Shown in pieces: positions 52,282 through 61,857 of a stretch of 64,000 nt of DNA (within the stretch, counting starts at the first letter, position 1; every line of letters begins with the position of its first letter). The translations under genes and the position numbers were made by a program. The stretch spans positions 1 through 64,000 of the forward strand of contig NZ_JSYP01000015.1 in NCBI RefSeq assembly GCF_000813005.1, given 5' to 3'. The notes below the pieces were generated by a model. It did no database searches and was not told the origin of the DNA. It saw nothing but the letters and a program-made list of their open reading frames with translations. The DNA is from Flavobacterium sp. KMS. Its GTDB lineage: Bacteria > Bacteroidota > Bacteroidia > Flavobacteriales > Flavobacteriaceae.

Positions 52282-54225
52282 CTATTTTTTTATAAAACGT
52301 TTGACAATTTTTTTACCATCTTTCTCAAAGATAATCAAATAAATTCCTGATTTTAAATGCGAAACATTTATACTATTATCTGTTGATTTTTGTCCAGAAA
52401 CTGCAGTACCTGTTTGAGAATCAATAATACTAACATCTCCTCCTGCTAGATCTGTTGTATAAAAAAGTGTATTCTCTACTGGGCTTGGATAAATAATTAA
52501 CGAACTCGGTTCTTCGATTTTTGTGTCTATTGAAGCTACTCTTGCTGTTGCTCCTGTTTTAGTTATTTTAATCCAATTAATGTTTACGCCTGAATTCTGA
52601 ATGTAGATTCCAAAATTATAAGTACCAGCATTTACATTTACTGTTTGAGATACGGTTTGCCAATTCTGCCAACCTCCCGTATTTGGAATGTTAACACTTC
52701 CTAAGGGAATCGTTCCTGCATTTAAATCCGAAGATATTTTTGCACCATTTACAGCACTTGCAACTCTGTATTCTATTAAATATGCTCCAGTCATTGGAAA
52801 ATTAATATTATTATAAGCCATCCAATCTCCAGTATCAGTATATCCAACATTCGAACCTCCATTGGTATCTGTTGTAGCTTCTACTTGAATCCCGCTCATG
52901 GATGAATAATTTTCGGCTTGAATTAAAGTTGAAGATGACGTTGTAGGTGTTGATCCTCCATATCCTCCAAAAACAGCAATTACTTTAGTAGGTTGAGTAG
53001 TATGAAGTGACGGAGATTGATCAGCAACATCATCATAAGCAAATCCGTAAGCCAGATTATCAACACTTATACCTGGCAAATGCCAAAATTTAGAATAATG
53101 ATTAGTTGGGTTAACTTGGTAGAATTTTGATGCATCATACCAATTTTGTTGTCCAGGATTTGGAGTAGTCACATTTACTACATGTCTGTTAATTGCTGCT
53201 GTTAATTGTGCCTGAATTACAAGATCCAAATCACCATCAACCAGTCTTCTGTCTAATACACCTTTGCCTTCAAGTGCTTCTTGAGTTGATGGTCGATATT
53301 GTACTCTTCCTGTACGTCCTACAAAACCTCCAGATTGCCCAACCATTTCTAGTTGTTCGCCTATTACTCTGCCTTTAAAAACACCTGCGTCTCCTGCATA
53401 AAATATTAAATCTTCTGTTTTATATTTAGTCCAGATGGCATCAATATAGGGTTTTAAATAATTAGCTTGAGCGCCAACGGTAGTCCCTCCTGTTCCATCT
53501 GCGAAAGCGGGAGTTTTGGATGGTGCTGTAATTTCGCCAGTTGCATCATTAACACAACCCTGAAATTGTGATGGCACATTGGCTTTGAATGCTGCAACTA
53601 TGTCGGCATGCTTTTTTAACTCCCCTACTCTTTTTTGGTATCCATTGGCTCCAAATAATTCAAGTCCCATTGGGTATTTATACGAATCTACTCTAGATGG
53701 ATTACCAAAAAATCCATATTGATTATTAGTAAGTTCTATAATTTCGTATAAAATACCTTGATTAGGATCTGTTACGTTTAACGGATTTGGCGATGTATAT
53801 CCAGATGGTGCTCCATTGGCTCCAAAAAAGTAAAAATACAACTGCTGTCCTTTGGCTATAAAAACCCTGCAACCTGCAATTTGAGGCAACGTAAATGTTT
53901 TATTCGGAATTTCACTCAATTTGGTAAAACAATTAGCGTATTTTGAGTTTTGTCCCGGTCCTGTATTTCCTCCAATAGTAGGTCCTGTAACGGTATTGTA
54001 TGATGAACTCATTGGTAATACCTGACTTGTTTTTGCATTTACCCAAACGTGGTTGCCTGTTGTATAATCAATACCTACAATTGCTACGTACAATTCATTG
54101 TCATTAAATGTAGATGTGTTGTTTATTGTAAACGGTATCGGCCCTTGTCCGTACATAAAATTCGATAGCAGCATAAATAATACTACTGCGATAAAAGGGA
54201 TTTTTTTAAATTTAAAGTTCCTCAT
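52282..54225 (-). CDS. GH64-like beta-1,3-glucanase with CBM6 and T9SS sorting domain
   Basis: 647 residues. Signal peptide to about 26 (FMYGQ). The N-terminal 400 residues match the GH64/thaumatin-like glucanase pattern (FTINNTSTFNDNELYVAIVG; NPSRVDSYKYPMGLELFG; WHLPGISVDNLAYGFAYDDV). GH64 enzymes release laminaripentaose from beta-1,3-glucan. CBM6 at about 430-565 and the type A sorting domain (570-647) follow, almost identical to those of the chitinase. Located 176 bp upstream of the chitinase on the same strand. Confidence 0.82.
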   Translation of the reverse strand: MRNFKFKKIPFIAVVLFMLLSNFMYGQGPIPFTINNTSTFNDNELYVAIVGIDYTTGNHVWVNAKTSQVLPMSSSYNTVTGPTIGGNTGPGQNSKYANCFTKLSEIPNKTFTLPQIAGCRVFIAKGQQLYFYFFGANGAPSGYTSPNPLNVTDPNQGILYEIIELTNNQYGFFGNPSRVDSYKYPMGLELFGANGYQKRVGELKKHADIVAAFKANVPSQFQGCVNDATGEITAPSKTPAFADGTGGTTVGAQANYLKPYIDAIWTKYKTEDLIFYAGDAGVFKGRVIGEQLEMVGQSGGFVGRTGRVQYRPSTQEALEGKGVLDRRLVDGDLDLVIQAQLTAAINRHVVNVTTPNPGQQNWYDASKFYQVNPTNHYSKFWHLPGISVDNLAYGFAYDDVADQSPSLHTTQPTKVIAVFGGYGGSTPTTSSSTLIQAENYSSMSGIQVEATTDTNGGSNVGYTDTGDWMAYNNINFPMTGAYLIEYRVASAVNGAKISSDLNAGTIPLGSVNIPNTGGWQNWQTVSQTVNVNAGTYNFGIYIQNSGVNINWIKITKTGATARVASIDTKIEEPSSLIIYPSPVENTLFYTTDLAGGDVSIIDSQTGTAVSGQKSTDNSINVSHLKSGIYLIIFEKDGKKIVKRFIKK

Positions 54226-54332
54226 GTTTAAAGTTTTTTTGGGGTTAGTAATAGTATATATTCAAAAGTTAGTAGGCGTGAATACAATATCATTAAGTTA
54301 AGAAAACAGCTGTAATGTTTTGCCGAATAAAT

Positions 54333-54400
54333 CTCTCGCAAAGACGCAAAGTCGCAAAGTTTAGGCTTGATTTTTTTTGCGACTTGACGTCTTTTCGAGA
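54333..54400. repeat. inverted repeat of the CGCAAAG type
   Basis: Arms CTCGCAAAGACGCAAAGTCG and TTTGCGACTTGACGTCTTTT can form a stem with about 21 of 25 matches. No gene; lies between the GH64 and GH16 genes. Confidence 0.6.
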
Positions 54401-54488
54401 AAAATTATAGTTCAAAAGCTTAACTTAATGACATTGAATTAAATGTTGGTTATAATTATTTAAGCTTATTACAACCAACAAGTTTTAA

Positions 54489-57400
54489 TTATTCTTTAAT
54501 GATTTTTTTAGTCCAGGATTTTTGATCTGATGTAAAGTTTAGAATATAAATCCCTTTAGAAAGTCTGCTTATATCAATAACGCTTTCATTTGCTTTAGCA
54601 TCAACCTTATTCTGTAACACAGGATTACCAGATAAATCATAAACGGTAATCATTTTATTATCTAATTTTCCAGATGATGAAACTTGGATATAACTACTAG
54701 CAGGATTTGGATATATATTTAAACCTGTAGTTTCTTCTTCGGGAATTTCATTTGTTACTGTAGCCGACATTCTTGCTGTCGAAGCTGATCCATAAGCTTC
54801 TATCTCAAACAATGAATAACCATAAGGAGTCAACGCTTTGGATGTACATAAAATTCGGATGTATCTTCCTGTTCCGCTTACGACTAAATCATCTGTACCT
54901 CCATCACTAGCAGTTTGTGTGTTTACAGTTTCATTTTCGGTAAAAGCATTATCCGCAGAAATTTGTACTTTATATTGTGTTGCGTAGGCAGCTTCCCATT
55001 TAAGAACAACACGATTAATGTTGTAATTATTTTGTAGATCTACATAAACCCATTCGCTTGTATTTGCAAAACTACTTGACCATCTTGTACCCGCATCTCC
55101 ATCTGTCGCTTTCGCAGAAGAAAAAGTTGCATTTTCTTCGCTTGAAGCTAAAGTTGGTTTAGCCAAAGCCAAATTAACATCGTTATTTGGAACATCTGTT
55201 GTAACCAAATTTACACTTCGGATATTATCAAAATAATAGGTGTTTCCAGAGCTCGTTCCTGGTTCGAATAAAAACACAAAGCGATTTACCTCATTATCTA
55301 ATGTAGATGCATCTGGCGCACTTGCATATGTAAAAACTAGCGTGTGCCAAGTATTGGTTTGTTTTACAACTGCCTGATATACACTATGTCTTCCTACAGG
55401 AAAATTAGATGGGATTGATGCACTACTTTCTGCTTGCCAAGAAATAACAGATCCTACTGGTGCAGAAGTGTAAACATCTATTGCAAATTTTTTAGTTCCT
55501 TTTTTAAAATCTCCAATATTGTTTAAAGTTGTAGTAAACGAAAAGTTATCATATAACTCAGTTGATTTTCTAACATATTTACCAACTGATGATGACGTAT
55601 TTATTCCGCTTGCACTAGGATTAACCGTATTTGGAGTATAGGTTCCGATGGCATCTCTAAAAGTAATATTATGTATTGTTTGATAATCTTCATAAACTAC
55701 TCCTGCCGTAAAAGTATCTGGTAGTTTAGTAGAACCAATTCTTATATTATCAAAATAATACGTGTCGCTTGTATAAGAACCTGAATTAACCAAGATTACC
55801 ATTTGGTTTATAGCCAAGTTTGAAGTTCCTTCATCGGGGCTTGAATTATAATAAAAGGTAAGTGTTTCCCATTGATTCTGTTTAGTAGTCATTGCCACAT
55901 AACTACTGTTTCTTCCAGTTGGAAAATTTGCAGGAAGCGATGTTAAACTATTTTCCAGATTCAAACTAACAACTGTTCCAATTGGTGCTGATGTGTAAAC
56001 ATCAATCATTATTTTATTCGTCTGGTTCTTTAATAAACCTGCATCTTCGATACTATTTTGTGTATTAAAAAACAACACGTCATATTGTTCGGTTACATTA
56101 CGAACATACTTTGCCACATTTGCAGAAGCATTAACCGAATTTGCACCAGGATTAGCAACTACAGAATATGTTCCTGTCGTAGTCCCTTTTATAATCTTAT
56201 TGATACCGTCATAATTTTGTAAAATATCGGTTGCAATAATTGGTTTTTCGGGTGCGGCTTTTGTGAGTAAATTATCAAAATAATATGTCGCTCCAGAATT
56301 AGAGTTGGACTCAAATAAGAATACTACATTATTAATAGACAAAGCACTTGTATTGGCATCTATTACTTTTTCAAATTCAAATTCTATCGTTTCCCATTTA
56401 TTTTGTACAGTTGTAGTAGCTTTATAACCACTATGTCTTCCTGAAGGATAATTAATAGCTGTTGTTACCAAACTATTTTCTAATTGCATTGATATTTTTG
56501 TCCCTACTGGTGCAGAGGTATAAATATCAAATGAAAGTCTTTTTCTGCCATACACATAATCATTGGCATTGGTAATTGTTATGTTTTTTATATTTAATAC
56601 ATCATATATCTCTGAAGCATTACGAACATATTTCCCAACAAGTGCAGATGTGTTTACGCCTGTAGCCGACGGATTTGCAACTGCCTCGGTTAAAACTCCT
56701 GTTTTATTTAGATAAACTATATTTCTGTTAGACTGAAAATCTTCATGTATTTTCTCAACAGGCAAAGGCGGTTCTGTAGTTACAGCTATTTTATATGTTT
56801 TATTATCGCATCCATTTACTGTTGCCAATACCGAAACATCTCCTCCTGTTGCTCCCCAATTTACATTAATTGCATTGGTTCCTTGTCCTGAAGTTATTGT
56901 TGCCCCAGATGGAACTGTCCAATTATAATTTGCTCCCGCAATAGCGTTTACAGAATATGTTTTGTTGGTTGCATTGGCATATACTTTTGCAGCTCCAATT
57001 ACACCATTGGCAAAACTCCCGTCATAAACTCGTACATAATCTACTAATAGTTTTGCAGGAAAATCAGCTGGATTAGGTGCTACTCCTGCTCCATTTACAC
57101 TTGTATAAGGCGTTCCTAAACTCCCGACTGCTAAGTTTAAAATGATATAAAATTTATTGTCATTAAATGGCCATCCACCATTTACAGTAGTATTAGGACT
57201 TGCTGCATGAAATAAATTCCCATCTATAAACCATTTTATACTATTTGGTCCCCACTCTACAGCATAAACGTGAAAGTCTGTAGATAAATCCGTTGGAGAT
57301 GCATAACTTCTACCCGTATAATGATATCCGCCTGCATCGTAATGTAATGTTCCATCTACCGATTTTGGACTTTTATGTTTGGCTTCCATAATGTCTATTT

Positions 57401-57890
57401 CACCTGTAAAAGGCCATGTTCCAGTTGCTCCCTCTGGCAACATCCAGAAAGCTGGCCATGCACCCACGCCCGAAGATAGTTTCATACGCGCTTCAATTCT
57501 TCCATATTTTAAAGAATATTTCCCTTCTGTAGTGAGCTTTGCAGAGGTATATGGCTGATCAGGAAATTGTGAGTTTGGCTCATATTTAGCTTCGATATTT
57601 AAGTAACTATTTGTACCCTCTTTTACTATCGTTGCCTGGTTTGGATTATATCTTTGTGCTTCGGCATTACCAAAACCACAAAGTGATGGACAACCGTTAC
57701 CAGTAATACTTTGCCATTTACTACCATCGATTGTAGTACCATTAAACTCATCTGCCCAAACGAGTGTATTACATTGAGAATGTAATTTAATAAAAGGTGA
57801 CATTACTAAGAATGCCATCAGAATAAGCTTTTTTAAAAATTGTAGGTTGTTCTTCGGTGGTTGGCCGAAAAAAAAGTTTTTTTGTTTCAT
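54489..57890 (-). CDS. GH16 beta-glucanase, multi-modular, T9SS-secreted
   Basis: 1133 residues from the ATG at 57890; a Met 13 codons upstream is less likely. Signal peptide to about 38 (KLHSQ). GH16 domain at about 40-300 with the signature GEIDIMEA (163-170; nucleophile Glu164, acid/base Glu169), as in laminarinases. PKD/Ig-like module at about 305-380. Three copies of a unit of about 170 residues (about 385-550, 560-725 and 735-900, each with GKYVR/AKYVR and TYYFDNI) that I do not recognise but which look like carbohydrate-binding beta-sandwiches. F5/8 type C domain at about 910-1040; type A sorting domain at the end. Endo-beta-1,3-glucanase is the likely activity. Confidence 0.87.
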   Translation of the reverse strand: MKQKNFFFGQPPKNNLQFLKKLILMAFLVMSPFIKLHSQCNTLVWADEFNGTTIDGSKWQSITGNGCPSLCGFGNAEAQRYNPNQATIVKEGTNSYLNIEAKYEPNSQFPDQPYTSAKLTTEGKYSLKYGRIEARMKLSSGVGAWPAFWMLPEGATGTWPFTGEIDIMEAKHKSPKSVDGTLHYDAGGYHYTGRSYASPTDLSTDFHVYAVEWGPNSIKWFIDGNLFHAASPNTTVNGGWPFNDNKFYIILNLAVGSLGTPYTSVNGAGVAPNPADFPAKLLVDYVRVYDGSFANGVIGAAKVYANATNKTYSVNAIAGANYNWTVPSGATITSGQGTNAINVNWGATGGDVSVLATVNGCDNKTYKIAVTTEPPLPVEKIHEDFQSNRNIVYLNKTGVLTEAVANPSATGVNTSALVGKYVRNASEIYDVLNIKNITITNANDYVYGRKRLSFDIYTSAPVGTKISMQLENSLVTTAINYPSGRHSGYKATTTVQNKWETIEFEFEKVIDANTSALSINNVVFLFESNSNSGATYYFDNLLTKAAPEKPIIATDILQNYDGINKIIKGTTTGTYSVVANPGANSVNASANVAKYVRNVTEQYDVLFFNTQNSIEDAGLLKNQTNKIMIDVYTSAPIGTVVSLNLENSLTSLPANFPTGRNSSYVAMTTKQNQWETLTFYYNSSPDEGTSNLAINQMVILVNSGSYTSDTYYFDNIRIGSTKLPDTFTAGVVYEDYQTIHNITFRDAIGTYTPNTVNPSASGINTSSSVGKYVRKSTELYDNFSFTTTLNNIGDFKKGTKKFAIDVYTSAPVGSVISWQAESSASIPSNFPVGRHSVYQAVVKQTNTWHTLVFTYASAPDASTLDNEVNRFVFLFEPGTSSGNTYYFDNIRSVNLVTTDVPNNDVNLALAKPTLASSEENATFSSAKATDGDAGTRWSSSFANTSEWVYVDLQNNYNINRVVLKWEAAYATQYKVQISADNAFTENETVNTQTASDGGTDDLVVSGTGRYIRILCTSKALTPYGYSLFEIEAYGSASTARMSATVTNEIPEEETTGLNIYPNPASSYIQVSSSGKLDNKMITVYDLSGNPVLQNKVDAKANESVIDISRLSKGIYILNFTSDQKSWTKKIIKE

Positions 57891-58371
57891 AGTTTTTTGT
57901 TTTTTGGGGTTAAAAATTGTCAAACTCAAAAAAGAACTATCTGTAAAAAATAGATTCTTTTTTTATTAATAACTCACAATATTAACAAACAAACTGCTAT
58001 AAACTCACATTCATAAGTACGGTTTGACTACGGTGCTAAAAAAACAAACACTACAAAAACTTATCAATACAGTAAAATAAATGAGGTTTTCTTGGGGATT
58101 AAACCGTTCATTGACCGTAATTAATTTTAAAATCCGTTTAATCTGTGGCAAAATTAACCGCAAAGGGCACAAAGGTTTACGCAAAGTTCGCAAAGAATTA
58201 GAATCTGTTTAATCCTTTAATCTGTGGCAAAAAGGAACACGGATTAAACGGATTTTCTATCTATTATTTTTAAAAATCCGTTTTTAATCCGCGTCTTTAC
58301 TTTTGTAAATCCGTATCATCCGCGTCCCTATCCGTGTTCATTTATAGACAATTTAAGATTGCAGTTAAGCT
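57891..58371. repeat. intergenic with ATCCGTTTAATCTG dispersed repeats
   Basis: About 480 bp with multiple AATCCGTTTAATC / ACGGATTAAACGGATT words in both orientations (58130-58330) and CGCAAAG words. No gene; probably carries the GH16 promoter at its left end. Confidence 0.55.
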
Positions 58372-61302
58372 TTAAAAGTTGAGTATAAACTCCGTAATAT
58401 TTGCTTCAGATGAAAGTTGGAGTTTCTTACGGATACGATATCTAGTATCTTCTACCCCTCTAACCGAGATGCCTAAAAGTGGTGCTATTTCTTTGGTATT
58501 GAAATTCATACGCAAATAAGCACATAATCGCATATCGCGGGGCGTTAATTCGGGATAACTTGCTTTTAAGCGTTGGATAAAATTATCGTGAAGCTGATTA
58601 AAAATTTCTTCAAACTCATTCCAATGTTTATCTCCTTGCAATTCATGATCAATTATTCGGTTGATTTTGGTTAAGAAACCCAAATTTATAGCGGAATCAT
58701 TCTTTTTATCAATTTGATTAATAAGTTCCTTTATAGATAATAAAATTTCATTAAGATGTATTAAATTGACTGTATTTGAAGCTACTTTGGCATTCTTGAG
58801 ATTAATTGTAGCTTCTAAGTTTTCACGAATCACATTCATGTTTTCTTGTTCTAATAACAGTTTTTGCTCATTAAATGCTGCTTGGTTTAGCAATAGTTCT
58901 TTTTCCTGATCTAGAATTAATTGTTGACGCTTACGTTCTGCTAATTTTTTTTGATATTTAATAATTACATAGATTAGAGTTCCAAAAAGGAATAAATACG
59001 TGATATAAGCCCAACTCGTTCTGTACCAAGGCGGCAGAATTTCGAATTTAAAAACAGCTTCTTCGCTTACTACATCATATATATTCTTGGCTCTTACATG
59101 AAAAGTGTATTCGTTTTCGGGTAGATTAGTGTATTCTTTTTCTGTTTGTGGTCCCCAATCAGACCATTTTGGTTCAAAACCTTCTAGCCAATATTCGTAT
59201 TTTGTACCATCGGCATCATCATACCAAAGTGCAGCAAACGAAAAATGAAGTGCATTTTTAGAATAAGGCAAAACTGGATAAAATTTATCATTTATAGTTG
59301 TTTCCTTTGCCGAAAGAACATCGTATCTGCATGAATATAATAGACTGTCTTTTGGAAAAACACTTTTTACTTCGGATATAACTGCTTTGTATTTTAAACC
59401 ATAGCTTTTATTTTTAATACTATTATAATGAATCAATCCGTCTTGAGTGCCAAAAAATACATCTCCTTCTTGAGTAGTTTGTATGTTTTCGAAGCCAGGA
59501 ATATATAAATACCTCAATTTCCTAAAAGGCAATTCTTCTATAGAAAAACCTCCGTCTTTTTTCTGATTGATTCTTCCTGTATTATCTCCCGAAACATACC
59601 AAATAGCGCTTTTATTGTCGGATTTAAGCAATCTGATGTGATTATTCATACCCAAATACTTTTTAAAAACAGCATCCGGAACCATTCGTTTTGTAGAGGG
59701 ATCTTGCTTGTAAACCCCTTTTGTAGTACCAAAAAGGATTTGATTATTTAACTTGACGGTATTCAAAAATATACTCGACGGAAAACCGTCTTTCTTGTCA
59801 TAAAAATGCATGCTTGCAATACTATCAAACGTATTATTCAATCTTATTTTAAAGATTCCCTTGTATCCATGTGCTATCCAAATATTATCTTCTTTATCAA
59901 TTGTAATTACTCTGCTACTTTCTTTAAAGCCTTTAATTTTAAACTGATATACCCAAGATTGATTTGCCTTTTTTAATAAATATAATCCCGAATATCCTCC
60001 AACTAGTAACAAATCGGGATGATTTGGCATAACTACACCTTGCCATGCTCCATCTGTTTTTGCAACTAATTTTGCTGCACTTCCGTTTATCTCGAATATT
60101 CCGTTTTTTTCGAAAGCCAAAAGTACATTATCAAAAACACCAATGTTCCATACCGTTTCAGACATTCCTGCCACACGCTGAAAATGTATATTTCCGTGTT
60201 GCCCAAGTTTGTATTTCTCCCAATCCAACCAAAACAATCCATTATCCGTTCCTATATATAACTTGTTTTGGTAAATCTGACTGCAATATATTTTGGTTTC
60301 GAAGTTTGTGGTATCCAGAATTCTTGATAATGGCGAAGAAATTTGAATAAGCGCAATCCCATCTTTAAGTGTTACCCACAAATTACCAGCTGCATCGAGT
60401 TTAAGATTGGTAACATACTCATTTTGCAAACCCATTTGCTTATTGATATGCTGAATTAAGTGTCCGTTTTTATCAATAATAATGAGCCCATTTTCTCGTG
60501 TTCCAATAGCATAATATCCATCTGGAAGGAGAATGCCAACAGAAACTTGATTTTGTTTTAAAAGATAATCTGCTTCGGTTTTTAAAGGGTTTAATTGATT
60601 GTTTTTATAAATAAAAAAACCGTCTTTTTGAGTTAATACTGTTAGGTTATTTTCGGTTCCGAATAGCTTCAGGATTTTCATTCCTGCAAATTTAGAACCG
60701 CCATCAATAGAAATCAACTGATCATCTTTTACTTTAAGTAATCCTTTCTTATTATCTAATGCATAAAGATTAGTGCTAATTTTAAAAAACTCATCAAAAC
60801 TCGTAGTAGCTTTTATAACTTGAATTTTATTATTCTTATAAATAAAAAGAGCTTCGTACGAGAAAAAAATTACTTCATCATTATAAACAATAGTATGCCA
60901 TACATCACTAAAATTTCTGGATGAAACTGGAAGTAATTTAACTAAAGATGTATAATCGTATTGACCATTTGACTGTTTGGTTACAAACCCAAAATCGCCT
61001 TGTGCACCTATAAAAATTTTATCGTTTTTATCTATCGCGAGGGAGCGAACCATACTCTTGTTTTCTGGCTGCGTAATTATCCCCCATCTTACTCCATCAA
61101 ATTGTAATAAACCAAAATGATTGGCAAAATACATCATTCCTTGAGAGTCTTGTAAAACATCCCAATTCTCAGAAGCTGCTTTATAGGTTTTAGGACTATA
61201 ATTTGTTATAAAAGGAACACCTATTTTCTTAATTTGAGCGTTAAGTACGAAGGTTACAAATAAAATAGAGGTACATAAAAATCTAATTCTAAATTTGATC
61301 AT
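58372..61302 (-). CDS. Reg_prop/Y_Y_Y regulator with LuxR HTH
   Basis: 976 residues. Signal peptide to about 22; two-component-regulator-propeller repeats over about 40-690 (e.g. MQNEYVTNLKLDAAGNLWVT); Y_Y_Y domain at about 705-770 (LPENEYTFHVRAKN); membrane helix at about 775-795; coiled coil 796-850; C-terminal LuxR HTH (LTPRDMRLCAYLRMNFNTKE ... GISVRGVEDTRYRIRKKL). It is like a hybrid two-component glycan sensor but without kinase or receiver domains. Directly upstream of GH16, GH64 and GH18 genes on the same strand; it likely senses their glucan products and activates them. Confidence 0.87.
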   Translation of the reverse strand: MIKFRIRFLCTSILFVTFVLNAQIKKIGVPFITNYSPKTYKAASENWDVLQDSQGMMYFANHFGLLQFDGVRWGIITQPENKSMVRSLAIDKNDKIFIGAQGDFGFVTKQSNGQYDYTSLVKLLPVSSRNFSDVWHTIVYNDEVIFFSYEALFIYKNNKIQVIKATTSFDEFFKISTNLYALDNKKGLLKVKDDQLISIDGGSKFAGMKILKLFGTENNLTVLTQKDGFFIYKNNQLNPLKTEADYLLKQNQVSVGILLPDGYYAIGTRENGLIIIDKNGHLIQHINKQMGLQNEYVTNLKLDAAGNLWVTLKDGIALIQISSPLSRILDTTNFETKIYCSQIYQNKLYIGTDNGLFWLDWEKYKLGQHGNIHFQRVAGMSETVWNIGVFDNVLLAFEKNGIFEINGSAAKLVAKTDGAWQGVVMPNHPDLLLVGGYSGLYLLKKANQSWVYQFKIKGFKESSRVITIDKEDNIWIAHGYKGIFKIRLNNTFDSIASMHFYDKKDGFPSSIFLNTVKLNNQILFGTTKGVYKQDPSTKRMVPDAVFKKYLGMNNHIRLLKSDNKSAIWYVSGDNTGRINQKKDGGFSIEELPFRKLRYLYIPGFENIQTTQEGDVFFGTQDGLIHYNSIKNKSYGLKYKAVISEVKSVFPKDSLLYSCRYDVLSAKETTINDKFYPVLPYSKNALHFSFAALWYDDADGTKYEYWLEGFEPKWSDWGPQTEKEYTNLPENEYTFHVRAKNIYDVVSEEAVFKFEILPPWYRTSWAYITYLFLFGTLIYVIIKYQKKLAERKRQQLILDQEKELLLNQAAFNEQKLLLEQENMNVIRENLEATINLKNAKVASNTVNLIHLNEILLSIKELINQIDKKNDSAINLGFLTKINRIIDHELQGDKHWNEFEEIFNQLHDNFIQRLKASYPELTPRDMRLCAYLRMNFNTKEIAPLLGISVRGVEDTRYRIRKKLQLSSEANITEFILNF

Positions 61303-61857
61303 TTTGTTTTATACAGTAGGTTATTTTTGGTGCTTTTTACGGCGACAATCCTAAAAAAACTTCTGGGGCAAGAAATTCTTTTAAACAAAAAAAACGTTTT
61401 TAGTATTATTCAAAAAGCACTAAAAATTAGTATTTCGAATTAATTAAAAACGAATATATAAAATCAAATATATAAAAAAATATTTTATAGTAAAGATGTA
61501 ATAGATTGCTAATTTGAATTTTAGCAGCTGCTTCCTGTAGTAATGGTAGCAGTAATACTTCAAGTAAAAAAAAGATTCCACAATACTCAAAATTAATCTG
61601 TTCATTGTAATTAGTTTTGACACATAGGTAGATTCAACATTAAAAAGGTGCAAGTATTCTTTCACGCAGATTTCAAAAAATTTAAGCTGATATATGCAAA
61701 TTCATTTACTAAAAAACCTGCTCTAATCTGTACTATCTGCGTGAAAAAAATCTTTTGCTAATTTTAAATTCTTAATCGAAACTTTATAGGTTTAAAATTA
61801 GTAATGATTTGCTTTTCTTGCATTATGAAACAAGAAAAACAAATCATTAATTAAGTA
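61303..61857. other. 555-bp intergenic region
   Basis: Very AT-rich, between two minus-strand genes. The only structure seen is the inverted repeat at 61660-61747. A short open frame at 61444-61665 is low-complexity and not supported. Confidence 0.4.
61660..61747. repeat. inverted repeat of the CACGCAGAT type
   Basis: Perfect 12-bp arms TTTCACGCAGAT and ATCTGCGTGAAA, about 60 bp apart; inner words AATCTG and AAATTTAAGC. Similar to repeats seen in flavobacterial intergenic regions. Confidence 0.6.

Noticed and set aside
58011..58193. 60-codon minus-strand open frame
   Set aside because: It lies within intergenic CGCAAAG/ATCCGTTTAATC repeats and has no family-like features.
61444..61665. 73-codon minus-strand open frame
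   Set aside because: Low-complexity Tyr/Phe/Ile-rich translation of AT-rich DNA without upstream signals or neighbour linkage.
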